64,000 bases of DNA from Hyphomicrobiales bacterium. GTDB taxonomy: Bacteria > Pseudomonadota > Alphaproteobacteria > Rhizobiales > MH13. A model generated the notes under the pieces. It saw only the letters and a program-made list of their open reading frames with translations. It did not search any database and was not told the DNA's origin. Shown here in pieces: positions 8,838 to 18,687 of the stretch (its first letter is position 1; each line of letters opens with the position of its first letter). Position numbers and translations under genes: made by a program. The stretch spans positions 1,903,899 to 1,967,898 of the forward strand of contig JAEPOK010000001.1 of assembly GCA_017642935.1 (NCBI GenBank). Direction: 5' to 3'.

Positions 8838-9738
8838 TTCCAACTATAACGAGATACTGCGCGTTCTGCGCGACGACCTTTCGGGCAGCGACGCGCGCAA
8901 ATCGTCCCATTGGCAGAAATACACGCAGGATCGCCGAGTCTCGGAAACCGAAATCATCGGCATCTCAGGTTTTGGTAACGCAGCCAAGCGGTCAAGGCTT
9001 CGCCAGACCGTGCATGATGCCTTTCAGCGATATCTCGTGGGTCTTTCCAACCCGGTGTTTTCATCAGGACCTTATCACGCCGCCGATCGGTACTGCACCG
9101 CCCAGAACAGGGCACTGGACATGGATGTCTTACGCCATGTGTTCACGATGACTCTGTTGAAACGCCTCTTGCCAACCGGTGCGCTGCCCGACTGTGTCTG
9201 CATCATAGGAGACGGGCAGGCAAATTTTGTGTCCGCAGCACTAAGCGACCCGTCCGCACCGAAAGTGATAAGCATCAATCTCGTCGATGTCCTAATGAGC
9301 GATCTGATGCTTTTGGCGATGCTCCCCGGTATGACGGCCAGCAGTTTTGCCGTGGTGCGTGACAAGAATGGCCTGGCGGAGGCCCGTTCGGATCCTCAGG
9401 TCCGTGTGATCTTGCTGGCGGCCCATCGCGTAGACCTGCTTCGAGCCGAAGCCGTGCCACTGTTCGTCAACATTGCGTCGTTCCAGGAGATGTCGCCGGA
9501 CGTCGTGGAGGAGTATTTCGACGTCATGCGTAGCAACAAGTCACACCACTACAATTGCAACCGCCTGCGCAAAGTTCTCCCCGGCGGCGAAGTGCTTGCC
9601 TTTGAGCATTACCCCTGGGGAGACGCACGCATCCTGCTCGATGAGCCGTGCCCCTGGCATCAGAGATTCTATGCCTTCCGCTGGCCGTTCATCCGGACCT
9701 ATGACGGTCCGACTCATCATCGCTTCGTGCAGTTTTAG
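8830..9738 (+). CDS. putative sugar O-methyltransferase (NanM-like)
   Basis: A 302-aa protein resembling the family annotated as putative sugar O-methyltransferase (NanM-type). The N-terminal HWQKYT...GFGN region, a Rossmann-like CIIGDGQANFVSAAL near residue 120, the MSPDVVEEYFDVMRSN segment near 220 and a C-terminal FEHYPWGDAR stretch are consistent with that family. ATG 8830 overlaps the acetyltransferase by 8 bp. It is the last gene of this plus-strand run, and its stop overlaps the convergent minus-strand methyltransferase by four bases. The sugar substrate is unknown. Confidence 0.65.
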   Translation: MLDSNYNEILRVLRDDLSGSDARKSSHWQKYTQDRRVSETEIIGISGFGNAAKRSRLRQTVHDAFQRYLVGLSNPVFSSGPYHAADRYCTAQNRALDMDVLRHVFTMTLLKRLLPTGALPDCVCIIGDGQANFVSAALSDPSAPKVISINLVDVLMSDLMLLAMLPGMTASSFAVVRDKNGLAEARSDPQVRVILLAAHRVDLLRAEAVPLFVNIASFQEMSPDVVEEYFDVMRSNKSHHYNCNRLRKVLPGGEVLAFEHYPWGDARILLDEPCPWHQRFYAFRWPFIRTYDGPTHHRFVQF

Positions 9739-10556
9739 AGGTCCGTACCGGCCGTCGGTTTTTCAAGCCAAGCGACAAACTTGCGCGTCACGGGGTCTGC
9801 CGACCATTGAGGATTCAGCCGTTTCAGGAAGTAGAGCGGAGCGACGCCCGTTCTGGACGCTGCGTAGCTGATGACGCGGTGGCTTTCATCGGCGGCATAG
9901 GAAACCGCGCCACGCGGGTTTGGAATGACGTCATCGCACATGATGATCCCACCTGGGCGGCACATGTGCCAACTGTTACAGAAATCCCAGGCAACTTCGG
10001 GATAGAGGTGTCCACCATCCATCCAAATCAGATCATAGGGGCCAGTCGTCTTTTCAGGCAGGAAGAACGAGTTGGCTTCAACAAATGTGATGCCTGGCCG
10101 TCCGACTCGCTGGTCCCGCACGCTCTTGTATTCAGCCAGCGCTTCGGCTGTATCGCGCCGGTAGGAACTGGTCAGGATTGGATCGTCGTCCGGTAGGTCA
10201 CAGGTGACGATCTGGGCCGCTGGAAACAGGGCCTTCAACAACAACGTGGTCTTGCCACGAAATGTGCCAATCTCGAGAATGTTGCGCACGGTTTGGCCGC
10301 GCGGCGTCAGACTGAGGGCAGCGAACAACAGCCAGTGTACCGAATCTGTTCCCGTCACATCGTCATACGGCTCGCTTTCGATCGCCGCGAGCGCGGTGTT
10401 CAGCTGGGCTCGCCCTGCATCGATGTCAAAGCCAAGGGCCGAGAATTTTGCCTTTTCTTCGGCCTGGTGGGTCGGCAAGTCGTAGCGCAGCCGTGCGATC
10501 TGCTGCCGTAGGGCGACCCAATATCGTCGGGGGTCAAGATAGTTGGTGAGCTTCAT
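9735..10556 (-). CDS. class I SAM-dependent methyltransferase
   Basis: A 273-aa methyltransferase of the Methyltransf_24/cephalosporin-hydroxylase-like group. Motif I is ILEIGTFRGKTT near residue 92, IVTCDLPDDDP follows, then YDLIWMDGGHLYPEVAWDF and RPGGIIMCDDV. The MDGGH...CDDV pair resembles metal-dependent sugar methyltransferases. It is convergent with the NanM-like gene (4-bp overlap) and diverges from the RmlD-like gene across 257 bp. It is one of three methyltransferases in the locus, pointing to a methylated polysaccharide. Confidence 0.7.
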   Translation of the reverse strand: MKLTNYLDPRRYWVALRQQIARLRYDLPTHQAEEKAKFSALGFDIDAGRAQLNTALAAIESEPYDDVTGTDSVHWLLFAALSLTPRGQTVRNILEIGTFRGKTTLLLKALFPAAQIVTCDLPDDDPILTSSYRRDTAEALAEYKSVRDQRVGRPGITFVEANSFFLPEKTTGPYDLIWMDGGHLYPEVAWDFCNSWHMCRPGGIIMCDDVIPNPRGAVSYAADESHRVISYAASRTGVAPLYFLKRLNPQWSADPVTRKFVAWLEKPTAGTDL

Positions 10557-10813
10557 GGACTGGGAACCGTGGCGATGGGTGTTGTTAGATCATCCGGAAT
10601 TGAGCCGAGCAGCCCGCGCATTTCTGCACCTCTTGATTGCTCGAAAACGCGGCGTAGATGATCCACACTCCGCATTCCAAATTATGTTATCGACCGCCTT
10701 GTGACTTGTGACAGTTGGCACATAGAATGGCGCTGACACCAGTTGGTCATTGATACCTCCGACGACTGGGGCGTACTGCAGTAAGCAGCAGATTCCGTGG
10801 GCAGAGAGCGTCT

Positions 10814-11689
10814 TTGAAACACCGTGTTCTGATTTTGGGCGGCGACGGCATGCTGGGGCATCAGCTCATACGCAAACTGTCCGATCGGTTTGATGTTATG
10901 GCAACGGTGCGCGGTCAGGCTGACAGTGTCTCCAAATACGATTTGTTCAGTCCGGATCGCACGTTTTTCGGATGCGATATACGTGAGCGGGACACGCTTG
11001 AGGGCATTGTCGCTGAAACCCAACCCAATGCCGTGATCAATGCAATCGGAATCGTCAAACAACGCCTTGCGTCAGATGACATCCTGCAGAGCCTAGAAGT
11101 CAACTCAGTTCTGCCGCATCGGCTAGCGCAGCTGTGTCGGGATATCAACGCGCGCCTCATCCATATCAGTACGGATTGCATTTTCGATGGCACAAAGGGC
11201 GGGTACCGTGAGACCGACACAGCTGACGCGACCGATATCTATGGCCGGACGAAATATCTTGGAGAAGTCACAGGACCAAACTGCCTAACGCTGAGGACGT
11301 CAATCATCGGGCTCGAACTCAAGCGCAATCGCAGCTTGATCGAGTGGTTCCTGCGTCAAGACGGCACGATTTCGGGATACAGGAAAGCGATATTTTCGGG
11401 CGTTTCGACCGCTGAATTGTGCCGCGTGATCGCGCTGCTTTTGCTGGATCATCCGGAGCTGCACGGCCTCTACCACCTGGCTTCGAAGCCAATTTCAAAA
11501 CACGACCTGCTTGTCCTGTTTGCCTCGCATTTGAAGCGAGATGCCAAATTCAGGCCCGACGATTCCCTTAAGGTCGATCGCAGTCTGGTCGGCGACCGCT
11601 TTTGCGCTCAGACCGGCTACGTCACGCCCAGTTGGGACGACATGCTGCAAGAGTTGGCCGGCGAAGTCGCGGCCCGGTCATCGCCATGA
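10814..11689 (+). CDS. RmlD-like sugar-nucleotide reductase (SDR)
   Basis: A 291-aa extended SDR of the dTDP-4-dehydrorhamnose reductase type. VLILGGDGMLGHQL at the N-terminus is the NADPH motif, ISTDCIFDG near residue 117 precedes the YGRTKYLGE active site (YxxxK) near 140, and GLYHLASKPISK is typical of the RmlD C-terminus. TTG 10814 is the start. In a locus with a WbjB/CapE-like dehydratase and a WbjD-like epimerase, the missing partner is WbjC/CapF. This protein lacks the CapF C-terminal cupin but could supply the C4 reduction for UDP-L-FucNAc. That pairing is inference. Confidence 0.7.
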   Translation: MKHRVLILGGDGMLGHQLIRKLSDRFDVMATVRGQADSVSKYDLFSPDRTFFGCDIRERDTLEGIVAETQPNAVINAIGIVKQRLASDDILQSLEVNSVLPHRLAQLCRDINARLIHISTDCIFDGTKGGYRETDTADATDIYGRTKYLGEVTGPNCLTLRTSIIGLELKRNRSLIEWFLRQDGTISGYRKAIFSGVSTAELCRVIALLLLDHPELHGLYHLASKPISKHDLLVLFASHLKRDAKFRPDDSLKVDRSLVGDRFCAQTGYVTPSWDDMLQELAGEVAARSSP

Positions 11690-13297
11690 CTCGGCTTCAC
11701 GAATCACCCAGAAACGGTTCGTCACACCAGCCTTGGACAAGACCGCGCTGGTGGCGACGGCAAGACCAACCGCCATCGCGAGCGCAATGAAGAAATGGGA
11801 CGCAACGGTCAACCAATGATCGATGCCAAAGAGCTGCAACGGACCGTTCAGCGTGACCGTGAACAACCAACAGCTGGCAACATAGGGAGCTAGCGTCGGG
11901 CCTGAGATTCTGGTGGCCAGGCGATATCCCGCCTGAGAAAGAAATGCCAGAATGGAGAGGATCGCAAGTCCTCCCCAAAACCCGCCCTTGATCCAAGCAT
12001 ACCCCCAAGCCGTCCAAGGTTCAGACAAGAAATGGGTGCGAATATGGGTTTCTGTCGCCCCGCGATACGCCATGGTGAACACCCTGGACGTCATCACATC
12101 GTAGTCAGGAAACAACTCCCCGGGGACCATGTTGTTTGCATAATTCTTCAGGGCGTATTCGATTGAAAGATAGTGCCCAAAGATGTCGGAGTCCCCAGGC
12201 CGATTAACAATCATGAGCGGATAATCGACGATCCCCAATCGTGAAGTTATCGGAAGCAGACTTCGAGCCCCCTGAACCAGGAACTCGTTGTCGAATAGCT
12301 GGGATCGAATGCTCGGGGACGAAGCGCGCTCTGTCGCGGTCGCTTCCACTTCTGGACGAAAATGGTTTCGAGTCCAGTCACTCATGACCTGGTTGGCTGC
12401 GTTCTCCACGCCCCCCAATGTTGCTCTCACCACGGTCGAAATCGGGAACACGACAATAGCCAGACCAATGAACACCGAAATCACAGCCAACAATCTTCGC
12501 CAGCTCAATCGCGGGACTTCCGAAATCGCCATTGTAACCAAGCCCAAGACGATGAGCATGCGCATGGGGCCTCCTCTTGCCCCCATCGCGATCGTTATCA
12601 ACAGCCAGCCGACAATTATGACAAGGACTGTTAGGCGAATTGCGAGACTGCGACTAGGCTGCAGAAGGCCCCAAACAACCAGCAGCAGCAGCGCTACGTC
12701 GGTATCGAAAACACGCATGAGCCAGCCCATGCGGCTGCCCCATTTGTCGGGGGTGGAAAAGATGGACACGCCTAGAACGACCAACACGTAGTAGGCGGCC
12801 AGCAGGGAAAGCACCCAATAGATGACGATTGGACCAAGCGGCAAAATGTACCGTGGAATGTTTGCCGCGGCTTTGTTCGGGCCGCCGCGCAAGACCTGCG
12901 ATCCCGCCCAGAAGCCAAAGATCAATGCGACCGTGCCCCAAAGCAAAAAGTTCAGCCCGTTTTGCACTTCATTCGCAGTTAGTGGTGCGAGCTGAACGAA
13001 TGCGATCCCCTCCGGAGGAAATGCAAGGTAGAAAAACAATCGAGGGAAGAAAAATATCAGTTGAAACCAGGACAAGACCAACACATGGGCCGCCATTTCA
13101 GGTGTTGTAAACCAAAGGGCAGCGCCCAAAACGGCGGCAAGAGAAACAACATACACAACGCTTGCACCGTTAATTAAGATCGACTCTCCAAGAATAAAAA
13201 AGAACGATAGAAAAACAAGACAATACATTAGAAGAAATATTGCTGTTTGCTTTGGAAAGTCGACATCATCGGTCAAAACTTTGAGAGTCGATGGCAA
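11678..13297 (-). CDS. O-antigen polymerase-like polytopic membrane protein (Wzy candidate)
   Basis: A 539-aa protein with about twelve hydrophobic segments, starting at TTG 13297 behind a GAGGGA site. Predicted membrane spans include residues 20-65, 85-125, 145-175 and 195-270. A large soluble loop occupies about 300-420, followed by spans near 430-520. This layout, with a long periplasmic loop, is what Wzy and oligosaccharide repeat-unit polymerases show, though they have almost no sequence signature. It is convergent with the RmlD-like gene (12-bp overlap). It would polymerise lipid-linked repeat units in the periplasm. Confidence 0.65.
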   Translation of the reverse strand: MPSTLKVLTDDVDFPKQTAIFLLMYCLVFLSFFFILGESILINGASVVYVVSLAAVLGAALWFTTPEMAAHVLVLSWFQLIFFFPRLFFYLAFPPEGIAFVQLAPLTANEVQNGLNFLLWGTVALIFGFWAGSQVLRGGPNKAAANIPRYILPLGPIVIYWVLSLLAAYYVLVVLGVSIFSTPDKWGSRMGWLMRVFDTDVALLLLVVWGLLQPSRSLAIRLTVLVIIVGWLLITIAMGARGGPMRMLIVLGLVTMAISEVPRLSWRRLLAVISVFIGLAIVVFPISTVVRATLGGVENAANQVMSDWTRNHFRPEVEATATERASSPSIRSQLFDNEFLVQGARSLLPITSRLGIVDYPLMIVNRPGDSDIFGHYLSIEYALKNYANNMVPGELFPDYDVMTSRVFTMAYRGATETHIRTHFLSEPWTAWGYAWIKGGFWGGLAILSILAFLSQAGYRLATRISGPTLAPYVASCWLFTVTLNGPLQLFGIDHWLTVASHFFIALAMAVGLAVATSAVLSKAGVTNRFWVIREAESWR

Positions 13298-13485
13298 AAT
13301 TATAGATCCCTCGATGGACCCAAAATGGGCTTGTAATGATACGCCCTGGGCAGGTCAGGCGAATCAACGCCGGGTCGATCAGATATTACTTCGACACAAG
13401 TCGATACAGAATATTGGAAAGAAAACAATACTGGCAATAATATTCTCCAGTGACATCGCTTCGAACAGTCATTATGGGAAGCCTC

Positions 13486-15282
13486 ATGGTCCAGGATATT
13501 CGTTGCGCCTTTGCCCTTCTCGACGAACACACCCGCCGTATGGTCCCCTGGCTGTTGGCCAGCTTTGCGGTCCTGTCGCTCCTCGATGCGCTGAGTATCG
13601 CGCTGATTTTCCCTTTGATGATAGCCCTGATCTCTCCCGACGGCGAGCGTCCGGCTGGGATTCCCGATTGGCTCACCGATCTCCCAGTGCCTGAAGGTCT
13701 TCACCCCGCATTTTCCATTGGGACGGCGGCCGTTCTTCTCTTTCTTCTGAAGAACGTTGGTTCCGCTGCGATGGTGCGGTGGCAATACAAAATGCTGTCG
13801 CAAGCCGAAGCCAATGTCGGCGTTCGACTTTTCCAGAGTTATCTTCGTCGACCGTGGCGCGCCATCAGCCAGCGGAATTCCTCGCAGATGATCCGCAATG
13901 CGTCGGTTTCCACCAGCCACGCCTTTCTGTCGTTTACCATCCCGATGATGACACTTATCGTGGAAGGCTTCCTTATCCTTGCCATTCTGGCCATGCTGAT
14001 CGCTGTAGACATCCGCGTGGCGCTAAGCGCTTTTGCTCTGCTGACGGTCGCTGGAGCCTTGTATTATGCCGCCGTCAGACGAAAACTGGGCATGCTGGGG
14101 GCGGATTTCCAGCGCGCCAACCTCAACCTGTTGACCCATCTGAAGCAGGGTATTGGCGCAGGCCGCGAAATTCGCGTTTTGGAACGCGACGGCCAATTTA
14201 TCGCCGACTTGAGCGCAGCACGCGATTTGTATGCACACGCCCAGGCCCGGCGTGCCTTTTACACGCAGGTTCCGCGGTTCTATCTGGAATGCGTGTTGAT
14301 CATCGCGGTGGTCATCAGCGTCGGCGTGGCTCTTACCACACGCAGTGCCGACGAGCTCGTTCCTGTGATGGCGCTGTTCGGGGTCGCCGCTCTCAGGCTC
14401 ATGACGTCGACAAACCGGATGCTCGGGGCCTTGCAGCAGGTGCGCATTGGAACCGAGCCGCTGCGGATTGTGTATGATGATCTGATGCATGAGTCTGCAA
14501 ACACACCCCCACCTTCCGCACCGCACGACGCGCCGCAAGACGGCGTTGCCCTGGTCGACGTTTCATTCTCTTATCGCTTGGATCTCCCAGCGCTCGATAA
14601 CGTGTCGCTGCATGTGCCCTGGGGGCGAAGTCTTGGCATTGTCGGGCCGTCCGGCGGCGGCAAGAGCACGCTGGTCGACGTGATCCTTGGCCTTTTGCTG
14701 CCCGACAAGGGGACCGTCCTATGCGATGGGCAGGCCATCGCTGACGATCTTGGCGCCTGGCACAAGCGCATTGGTTTCGTGCCGCAACACATCTATCTCA
14801 TCGACGACAGCTTGCGAAAGAACGTTGCCTTCGGTGTGCCGGAAGCTGACATTGACGAGGAAGCGGTAAGGCGCGCGCTGAAGCTGGCGCAACTGGACAG
14901 TTTTGCCGACAGCTTGCCTGAAGGGCTCGATACGATGCTCGGTGACATGGGCGCGACGCTTTCGGGAGGACAGCGGCAGCGTGTCGGCATAGCGCGATCG
15001 CTATATCACGACCCCGGTATCCTCGTGATGGATGAGGCAACATCAGCACTGGACTCCGAAACAGAAGCCGCCGTTAGTGCTTCGATCAAGGCGCTGGCTT
15101 CGCGCAAAACGCTTTTGATCGTCGCGCACAGATTGAGCACCGTGCGCAGTTGCGATCAGCTTGTCGTGTTGGAAAACGGTCGAATTTCCGGCCAAGGGAC
15201 CGCCGACGATCTGCTGCAAAGCAACCCATTGTTCCAGCGTATGATGCGCGCAAGTGAGCAGTCAGCCGACCATTTGATCTAA
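13486..15282 (+). CDS. ABC exporter with fused membrane and ATPase domains (PglK/MsbA-like)
   Basis: About 598 aa: six membrane spans in residues 1-330, then an ATPase. Walker A is GPSGGGKST near residue 387, the signature LSGGQRQRVGIARSL near 491, Walker B ILVMDEATSALD near 512 and the switch IVAHRLST near 550. Starts at GTG 13450 and ATG 13474 are also open. ATG 13486 is chosen because GGGA lies 8 nt upstream. In glycan loci without Wzx, such half-transporters (PglK of Campylobacter is the reference) flip lipid-linked oligosaccharides. No Wzx-like gene is seen in this window, which supports that role. It converges with wecB-like 15279 with a 4-bp overlap. Confidence 0.8.
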   Translation: MVQDIRCAFALLDEHTRRMVPWLLASFAVLSLLDALSIALIFPLMIALISPDGERPAGIPDWLTDLPVPEGLHPAFSIGTAAVLLFLLKNVGSAAMVRWQYKMLSQAEANVGVRLFQSYLRRPWRAISQRNSSQMIRNASVSTSHAFLSFTIPMMTLIVEGFLILAILAMLIAVDIRVALSAFALLTVAGALYYAAVRRKLGMLGADFQRANLNLLTHLKQGIGAGREIRVLERDGQFIADLSAARDLYAHAQARRAFYTQVPRFYLECVLIIAVVISVGVALTTRSADELVPVMALFGVAALRLMTSTNRMLGALQQVRIGTEPLRIVYDDLMHESANTPPPSAPHDAPQDGVALVDVSFSYRLDLPALDNVSLHVPWGRSLGIVGPSGGGKSTLVDVILGLLLPDKGTVLCDGQAIADDLGAWHKRIGFVPQHIYLIDDSLRKNVAFGVPEADIDEEAVRRALKLAQLDSFADSLPEGLDTMLGDMGATLSGGQRQRVGIARSLYHDPGILVMDEATSALDSETEAAVSASIKALASRKTLLIVAHRLSTVRSCDQLVVLENGRISGQGTADDLLQSNPLFQRMMRASEQSADHLI

Positions 15283-16421
15283 CTACCTTCCCGCCAAACC
15301 GTCCGGTTCACATAGTCGGTATAACTTTGAACGATGCGCAACACCTGCTTTGATACTGGGTTGGGATCGACCGCGGATATATAGTCCGGCACCACTGGAA
15401 TCTGCCGCGTGCTTCGGTTGTGCTGGGAGCGTACGATTTGGACCGCTTCAAGCACCCTTTGCCGGGTCAGGCCGCTCATGATCAGAGTGCCCGTATCCAT
15501 GCCTTCAGGTCGTTCATGCGCGGTGCGGATGGTGATCGCCGGTAAATTCAACAACGCGGCTTCTTCGGTGATGGTGCCGCTGTCTGATAATACGCAGGCT
15601 GCGTCCATCTGCAGCCGTATGTAGTCGACAAACCCGAAGGGTTTTAAAAACCGGATCAGCGGATCAAGCGGCGGTCCGTCCAGCGCATCAAGCCGTTTGC
15701 GTGTGCGCGGATGCGTCGAAACGATCACCGGCAGGCCGTAGGTTTCGGCCAGGGCGTTCAGACTGTCGAGCAGCTGACGCAGTACGCTGGGCGTGTCGAC
15801 GTTTTCCTCACGATGGGCGCTCACCAGAAAATATGCGTCCTCGGTCAGACCGAGCCGGGAAAGCGCGTCAGATGCGGCAATTTTCTCTTGAGCGTGCTGC
15901 AGCACTTCGCCCATGTGCGAGCCGGTCTTGAAGATCGTCTCCGGACGCAGGCCCTCGGAAATCAGATAGCGCCGCGCGTGTTCTGACAGCACCATGTTGA
16001 TATCGCTGAGGTGATCGACAACCTTGCGGTTGAGCTCCTCGGGCACGCGCTGATCGAAGCAGCGGTTGCCCGCTTCCATGTGGAACACCGGAATCTTGCG
16101 ACGCTTGGCCGCAATGACAGCCAAACAGGAATTGGTGTCGCCGTAGAGCAAAAGCGCCTCCGGCATTTCTATTTCAAAAACGCGATCTGCCGCGATCAGG
16201 GTTTGGCCGATCGTCTGCATGGTGGTTTCGGCCCGCGCATTGAGGAAATGATCTGGTCTGCGGATGCCCAGATCCTCGAAGAAAACCTCATTGAGTTCAT
16301 AATCGTAGTTCTGACCGGTATGGACCAGAACGTGGTCGGTGTGACGATCCATCTCCGCGATCACCCGGCTCATCTTGATCAGCTCCGGGCGTGTGCCGAC
16401 AACCGTCATCACCTTAAGCAT
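15279..16421 (-). CDS. wecB: non-hydrolysing UDP-N-acetylglucosamine 2-epimerase family (WecB/WbjD-like)
   Basis: A 380-aa GT-B-fold epimerase. GTRPELIKMSRVI at the N-terminus, HTGQNYDYELNEVFFEDLGI, LLYGDTNS, HMEAGNRCFDQRVPEELNR, VSAHREENVD and CVLSDSGTITEEAALL are all classic. Next to the WbjB/CapE-like dehydratase (8-bp overlap) it most likely acts as WbjD/CapG, the last enzyme of UDP-L-FucNAc synthesis, rather than making UDP-ManNAc. Biochemical assignment between the two cannot be made from sequence. It is the last gene of a minus-strand run that starts with glycosyltransferases. Confidence 0.85.
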   Translation of the reverse strand: MLKVMTVVGTRPELIKMSRVIAEMDRHTDHVLVHTGQNYDYELNEVFFEDLGIRRPDHFLNARAETTMQTIGQTLIAADRVFEIEMPEALLLYGDTNSCLAVIAAKRRKIPVFHMEAGNRCFDQRVPEELNRKVVDHLSDINMVLSEHARRYLISEGLRPETIFKTGSHMGEVLQHAQEKIAASDALSRLGLTEDAYFLVSAHREENVDTPSVLRQLLDSLNALAETYGLPVIVSTHPRTRKRLDALDGPPLDPLIRFLKPFGFVDYIRLQMDAACVLSDSGTITEEAALLNLPAITIRTAHERPEGMDTGTLIMSGLTRQRVLEAVQIVRSQHNRSTRQIPVVPDYISAVDPNPVSKQVLRIVQSYTDYVNRTVWREGS

Positions 16422-17424
16422 GAAGTTGATTCCGCATGAAATCGAGCGTCATGAGCAGGTCCTTGACCTGCACGACATTCAATCGCTCGGTGTTGTGGGA
16501 GGTGTAGTCTTCCAGGCCCGACACGCTGACCTCGCCCTCGCTGAAATATTTGGCGTAGTTCAAATCACGAACATCGGCAGGCACCCGATAATATTGGCCG
16601 GTGTCCTCGGCCCGCGCCATTTCCTCGCGCGACAGCAAGGATTCGTACAGCTTCTCGCCATGCCGCGTTCCGATCACCTGAATGGGAACGGTCGAGTTGA
16701 AAAGCGAACGCACGGCTTCGGCCAGGTCGCCGACTGTCGATGCGGGAGCTTTCTGCACATATGTGTCGCCCTGCCCACCGTGCTGAAACGCATGCAATAC
16801 CAGATCGACGGAATCTTCGAGCGACATCAAAAAACGGGTCATGTTCGGGTCCGTGATCGTCAAGGGCTTGCCGGCCTTGAGCTGATCGACAAAGAGCGGG
16901 ATGACCGAGCCGCGAGATGCCATGACATTGCCGTAACGGGTGGCGCAGAACACCGTTTCGCCTGGGCTGCGTGCGCGGGCTTTGGCCACCATGAGCTTTT
17001 CCATCATCGCTTTGGACATGCCCATCGCGTTGACCGGGTAAACGGCCTTGTCGGTACTGAGCACGATAACACGGCTCACACCGGCCTCAAGCGCAGCATT
17101 CATGACGTTCTCGGCACCGAGCACGTTCGTGCGAACAGCCTCCATAGGGTAGAATTCGCAGGATGGGACCTGCTTCAGCGCTGCAGCGTGAAAAACGTAG
17201 TCAACGCCGTGGATGGCGCCACGCACGCTGTCGATGTTTCGGACGTCTCCGATATAAAATTTCAGCTTGGGATCATTCAGGGCGATCCGCATGTCCTCCT
17301 GCTTCTTCTCGTCCCGGCTGAAAATACGGATCTCTTTCAGATCGGTGTTCAGAAAACGGTTGAGCACGGCGTTGCCAAAGGACCCGGTTCCTCCGGTGAT
17401 CATCAATGTCTTGTCTGTGAACAC
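16414..17424 (-). CDS. UDP-GlcNAc 4,6-dehydratase/5-epimerase (WbjB/CapE/FnlA-like)
   Basis: A 336-aa extended SDR. TGGTGSFGNAVL is the NADP motif. IFSRDEKKQEDMR, GDVRNIDSVRGAIHGVDYVFHAAALKQVP, LSTDKAVYPVNAMGMSK (the Tyr of YxxxK is replaced by Met, as in the inverting dehydratases) and RYGNVMASRGSVIP identify the CapE/FnlA/PseB group. GTG 17424 has AAGGAAAA 7 nt upstream. It would convert UDP-GlcNAc to the 4-keto-6-deoxy-L-talo sugar, the first step toward UDP-L-FucNAc. It sits between the WecB-like epimerase and the WbuB-like transferase, the expected neighbours. Confidence 0.85.
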   Translation of the reverse strand: MFTDKTLMITGGTGSFGNAVLNRFLNTDLKEIRIFSRDEKKQEDMRIALNDPKLKFYIGDVRNIDSVRGAIHGVDYVFHAAALKQVPSCEFYPMEAVRTNVLGAENVMNAALEAGVSRVIVLSTDKAVYPVNAMGMSKAMMEKLMVAKARARSPGETVFCATRYGNVMASRGSVIPLFVDQLKAGKPLTITDPNMTRFLMSLEDSVDLVLHAFQHGGQGDTYVQKAPASTVGDLAEAVRSLFNSTVPIQVIGTRHGEKLYESLLSREEMARAEDTGQYYRVPADVRDLNYAKYFSEGEVSVSGLEDYTSHNTERLNVVQVKDLLMTLDFMRNQLHA

Positions 17425-17459
17425 TAGTTTTCCTTACGAGCATGGTCCGCACGACTGTA

Positions 17460-18686
17460 TCAATCGTCGCGCGCCGCAATCAGATGCCTTTTCAACGCAG
17501 CCGTGATCTTGTCAGGAGCGAACTCGGCTTCGAAATAGGTCCGCGCCGCAGCCCCCATAGCCTGGCGATCCTGTTGGCTGGTCTCATACATCGTCCTTAT
17601 TGCCAAGGCCAACGCCTCGGCGTCTCCCGGTGGGCACGTCAAACCAGCACCCGCCTCGGTCAAAATGGCCGCACCCTCACCATCCAACATCGCAATCACC
17701 GGCCTTCCGATCGCGAAATAGGTCTGCAGTTTGCTCGGCACGGTGTGGGCGAATATTTCCTCTGCCCGCAAAGACACGAGAAGGGCACTTGCCTTGGGCA
17801 GGAGCACGGGCATTGCGTCGGATGGAAAGCGGCCAGGAAGCGCAACGTTGCTGAGCCCCCGACGCGAAACCTCATCGTGCAGCCAAGGTTCCATGCTGCC
17901 GCTGCCAATGAGGAACAGTTTCACCTGTGGCAAGTCACTCAGGCGGCCTGCGGCATCCATCACGGTATCGAGCGCCTGTGCGCGACCAAGGTTGCCCGCA
18001 AAAACAATGGAAAATCCGGTACCGATCTGATCGGCCAAAGCACGGATTTCAGGCGACGGCGTCTGCGGTGGTCTCAAGTCGGGGACCGGATTGGGCACAT
18101 AGTGGATCTTGCCAGGATCGTCGGTCAAGGCGGCAACAGGCGCCCGGAAAGCGCGCGATTGGACCAAAATTCGGTCACTGCGACGGTAGATAAAACGCAC
18201 AACCTGTCTGACGGCCGCCAGAACGTGGAGGTTCTTTACAAAGCCCGTAGCGGAGAGGCTTTCAGGCCAGAGATCTTGAACCCACAACACGAGCCTTGCC
18301 CGCTTACACCTGGCGATTGGGATGGCTGGCAGCGCCTGCAATATCGGTGAAAGAGCATAGACGAATACAGTTTCAAATGACCGCCCACGCAGCACAAACG
18401 GCCCGAAAAACGCGGCACTCAATACAAAGGACAAATAGTTGAGCATAAGTCGAATGGCTGAATTCTGGCCGCGCGGAAAGATCGGCAGCCGCACGATCTC
18501 GGTGCCTTCGTGCTTCTCGTGCTGGATACCCCAGGCGCGATAACCCGGAAACACGTTTCCACTCGGGTAATTCGGTTTACCGGTTAGCACCGTTACCTCA
18601 ATTCCTTCTTGGCGCAGGCGGGCGATTTCTGCCGTAATGATGAAGGTTTCAGGCCAGTAGTACTGGCTCACCACAAGGACGCGCAT
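17460..18686 (-). CDS. glycosyltransferase family 4 (WbuB-like)
   Basis: A 408-aa GT-B retaining glycosyltransferase. VVSQYYWPETFIITAEIARL near the start, the PNYPSGNVFPGY segment and LWVQDLWPESL near residue 130 are hallmarks of the WbuB group, which transfers L-FucNAc in E. coli O26-type loci. A donor-binding VFAGNLGRAQALDTV near 230 and TVPSKLQTYFAIGRPV near 315 complete the fold. It lies directly upstream (in transcription) of the FucNAc enzymes, which agrees with FucNAc as donor. The next gene upstream ends 2 bp away. Confidence 0.85.
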   Translation of the reverse strand: MRVLVVSQYYWPETFIITAEIARLRQEGIEVTVLTGKPNYPSGNVFPGYRAWGIQHEKHEGTEIVRLPIFPRGQNSAIRLMLNYLSFVLSAAFFGPFVLRGRSFETVFVYALSPILQALPAIPIARCKRARLVLWVQDLWPESLSATGFVKNLHVLAAVRQVVRFIYRRSDRILVQSRAFRAPVAALTDDPGKIHYVPNPVPDLRPPQTPSPEIRALADQIGTGFSIVFAGNLGRAQALDTVMDAAGRLSDLPQVKLFLIGSGSMEPWLHDEVSRRGLSNVALPGRFPSDAMPVLLPKASALLVSLRAEEIFAHTVPSKLQTYFAIGRPVIAMLDGEGAAILTEAGAGLTCPPGDAEALALAIRTMYETSQQDRQAMGAAARTYFEAEFAPDKITAALKRHLIAARDD

Positions 18687-18687
18687 G

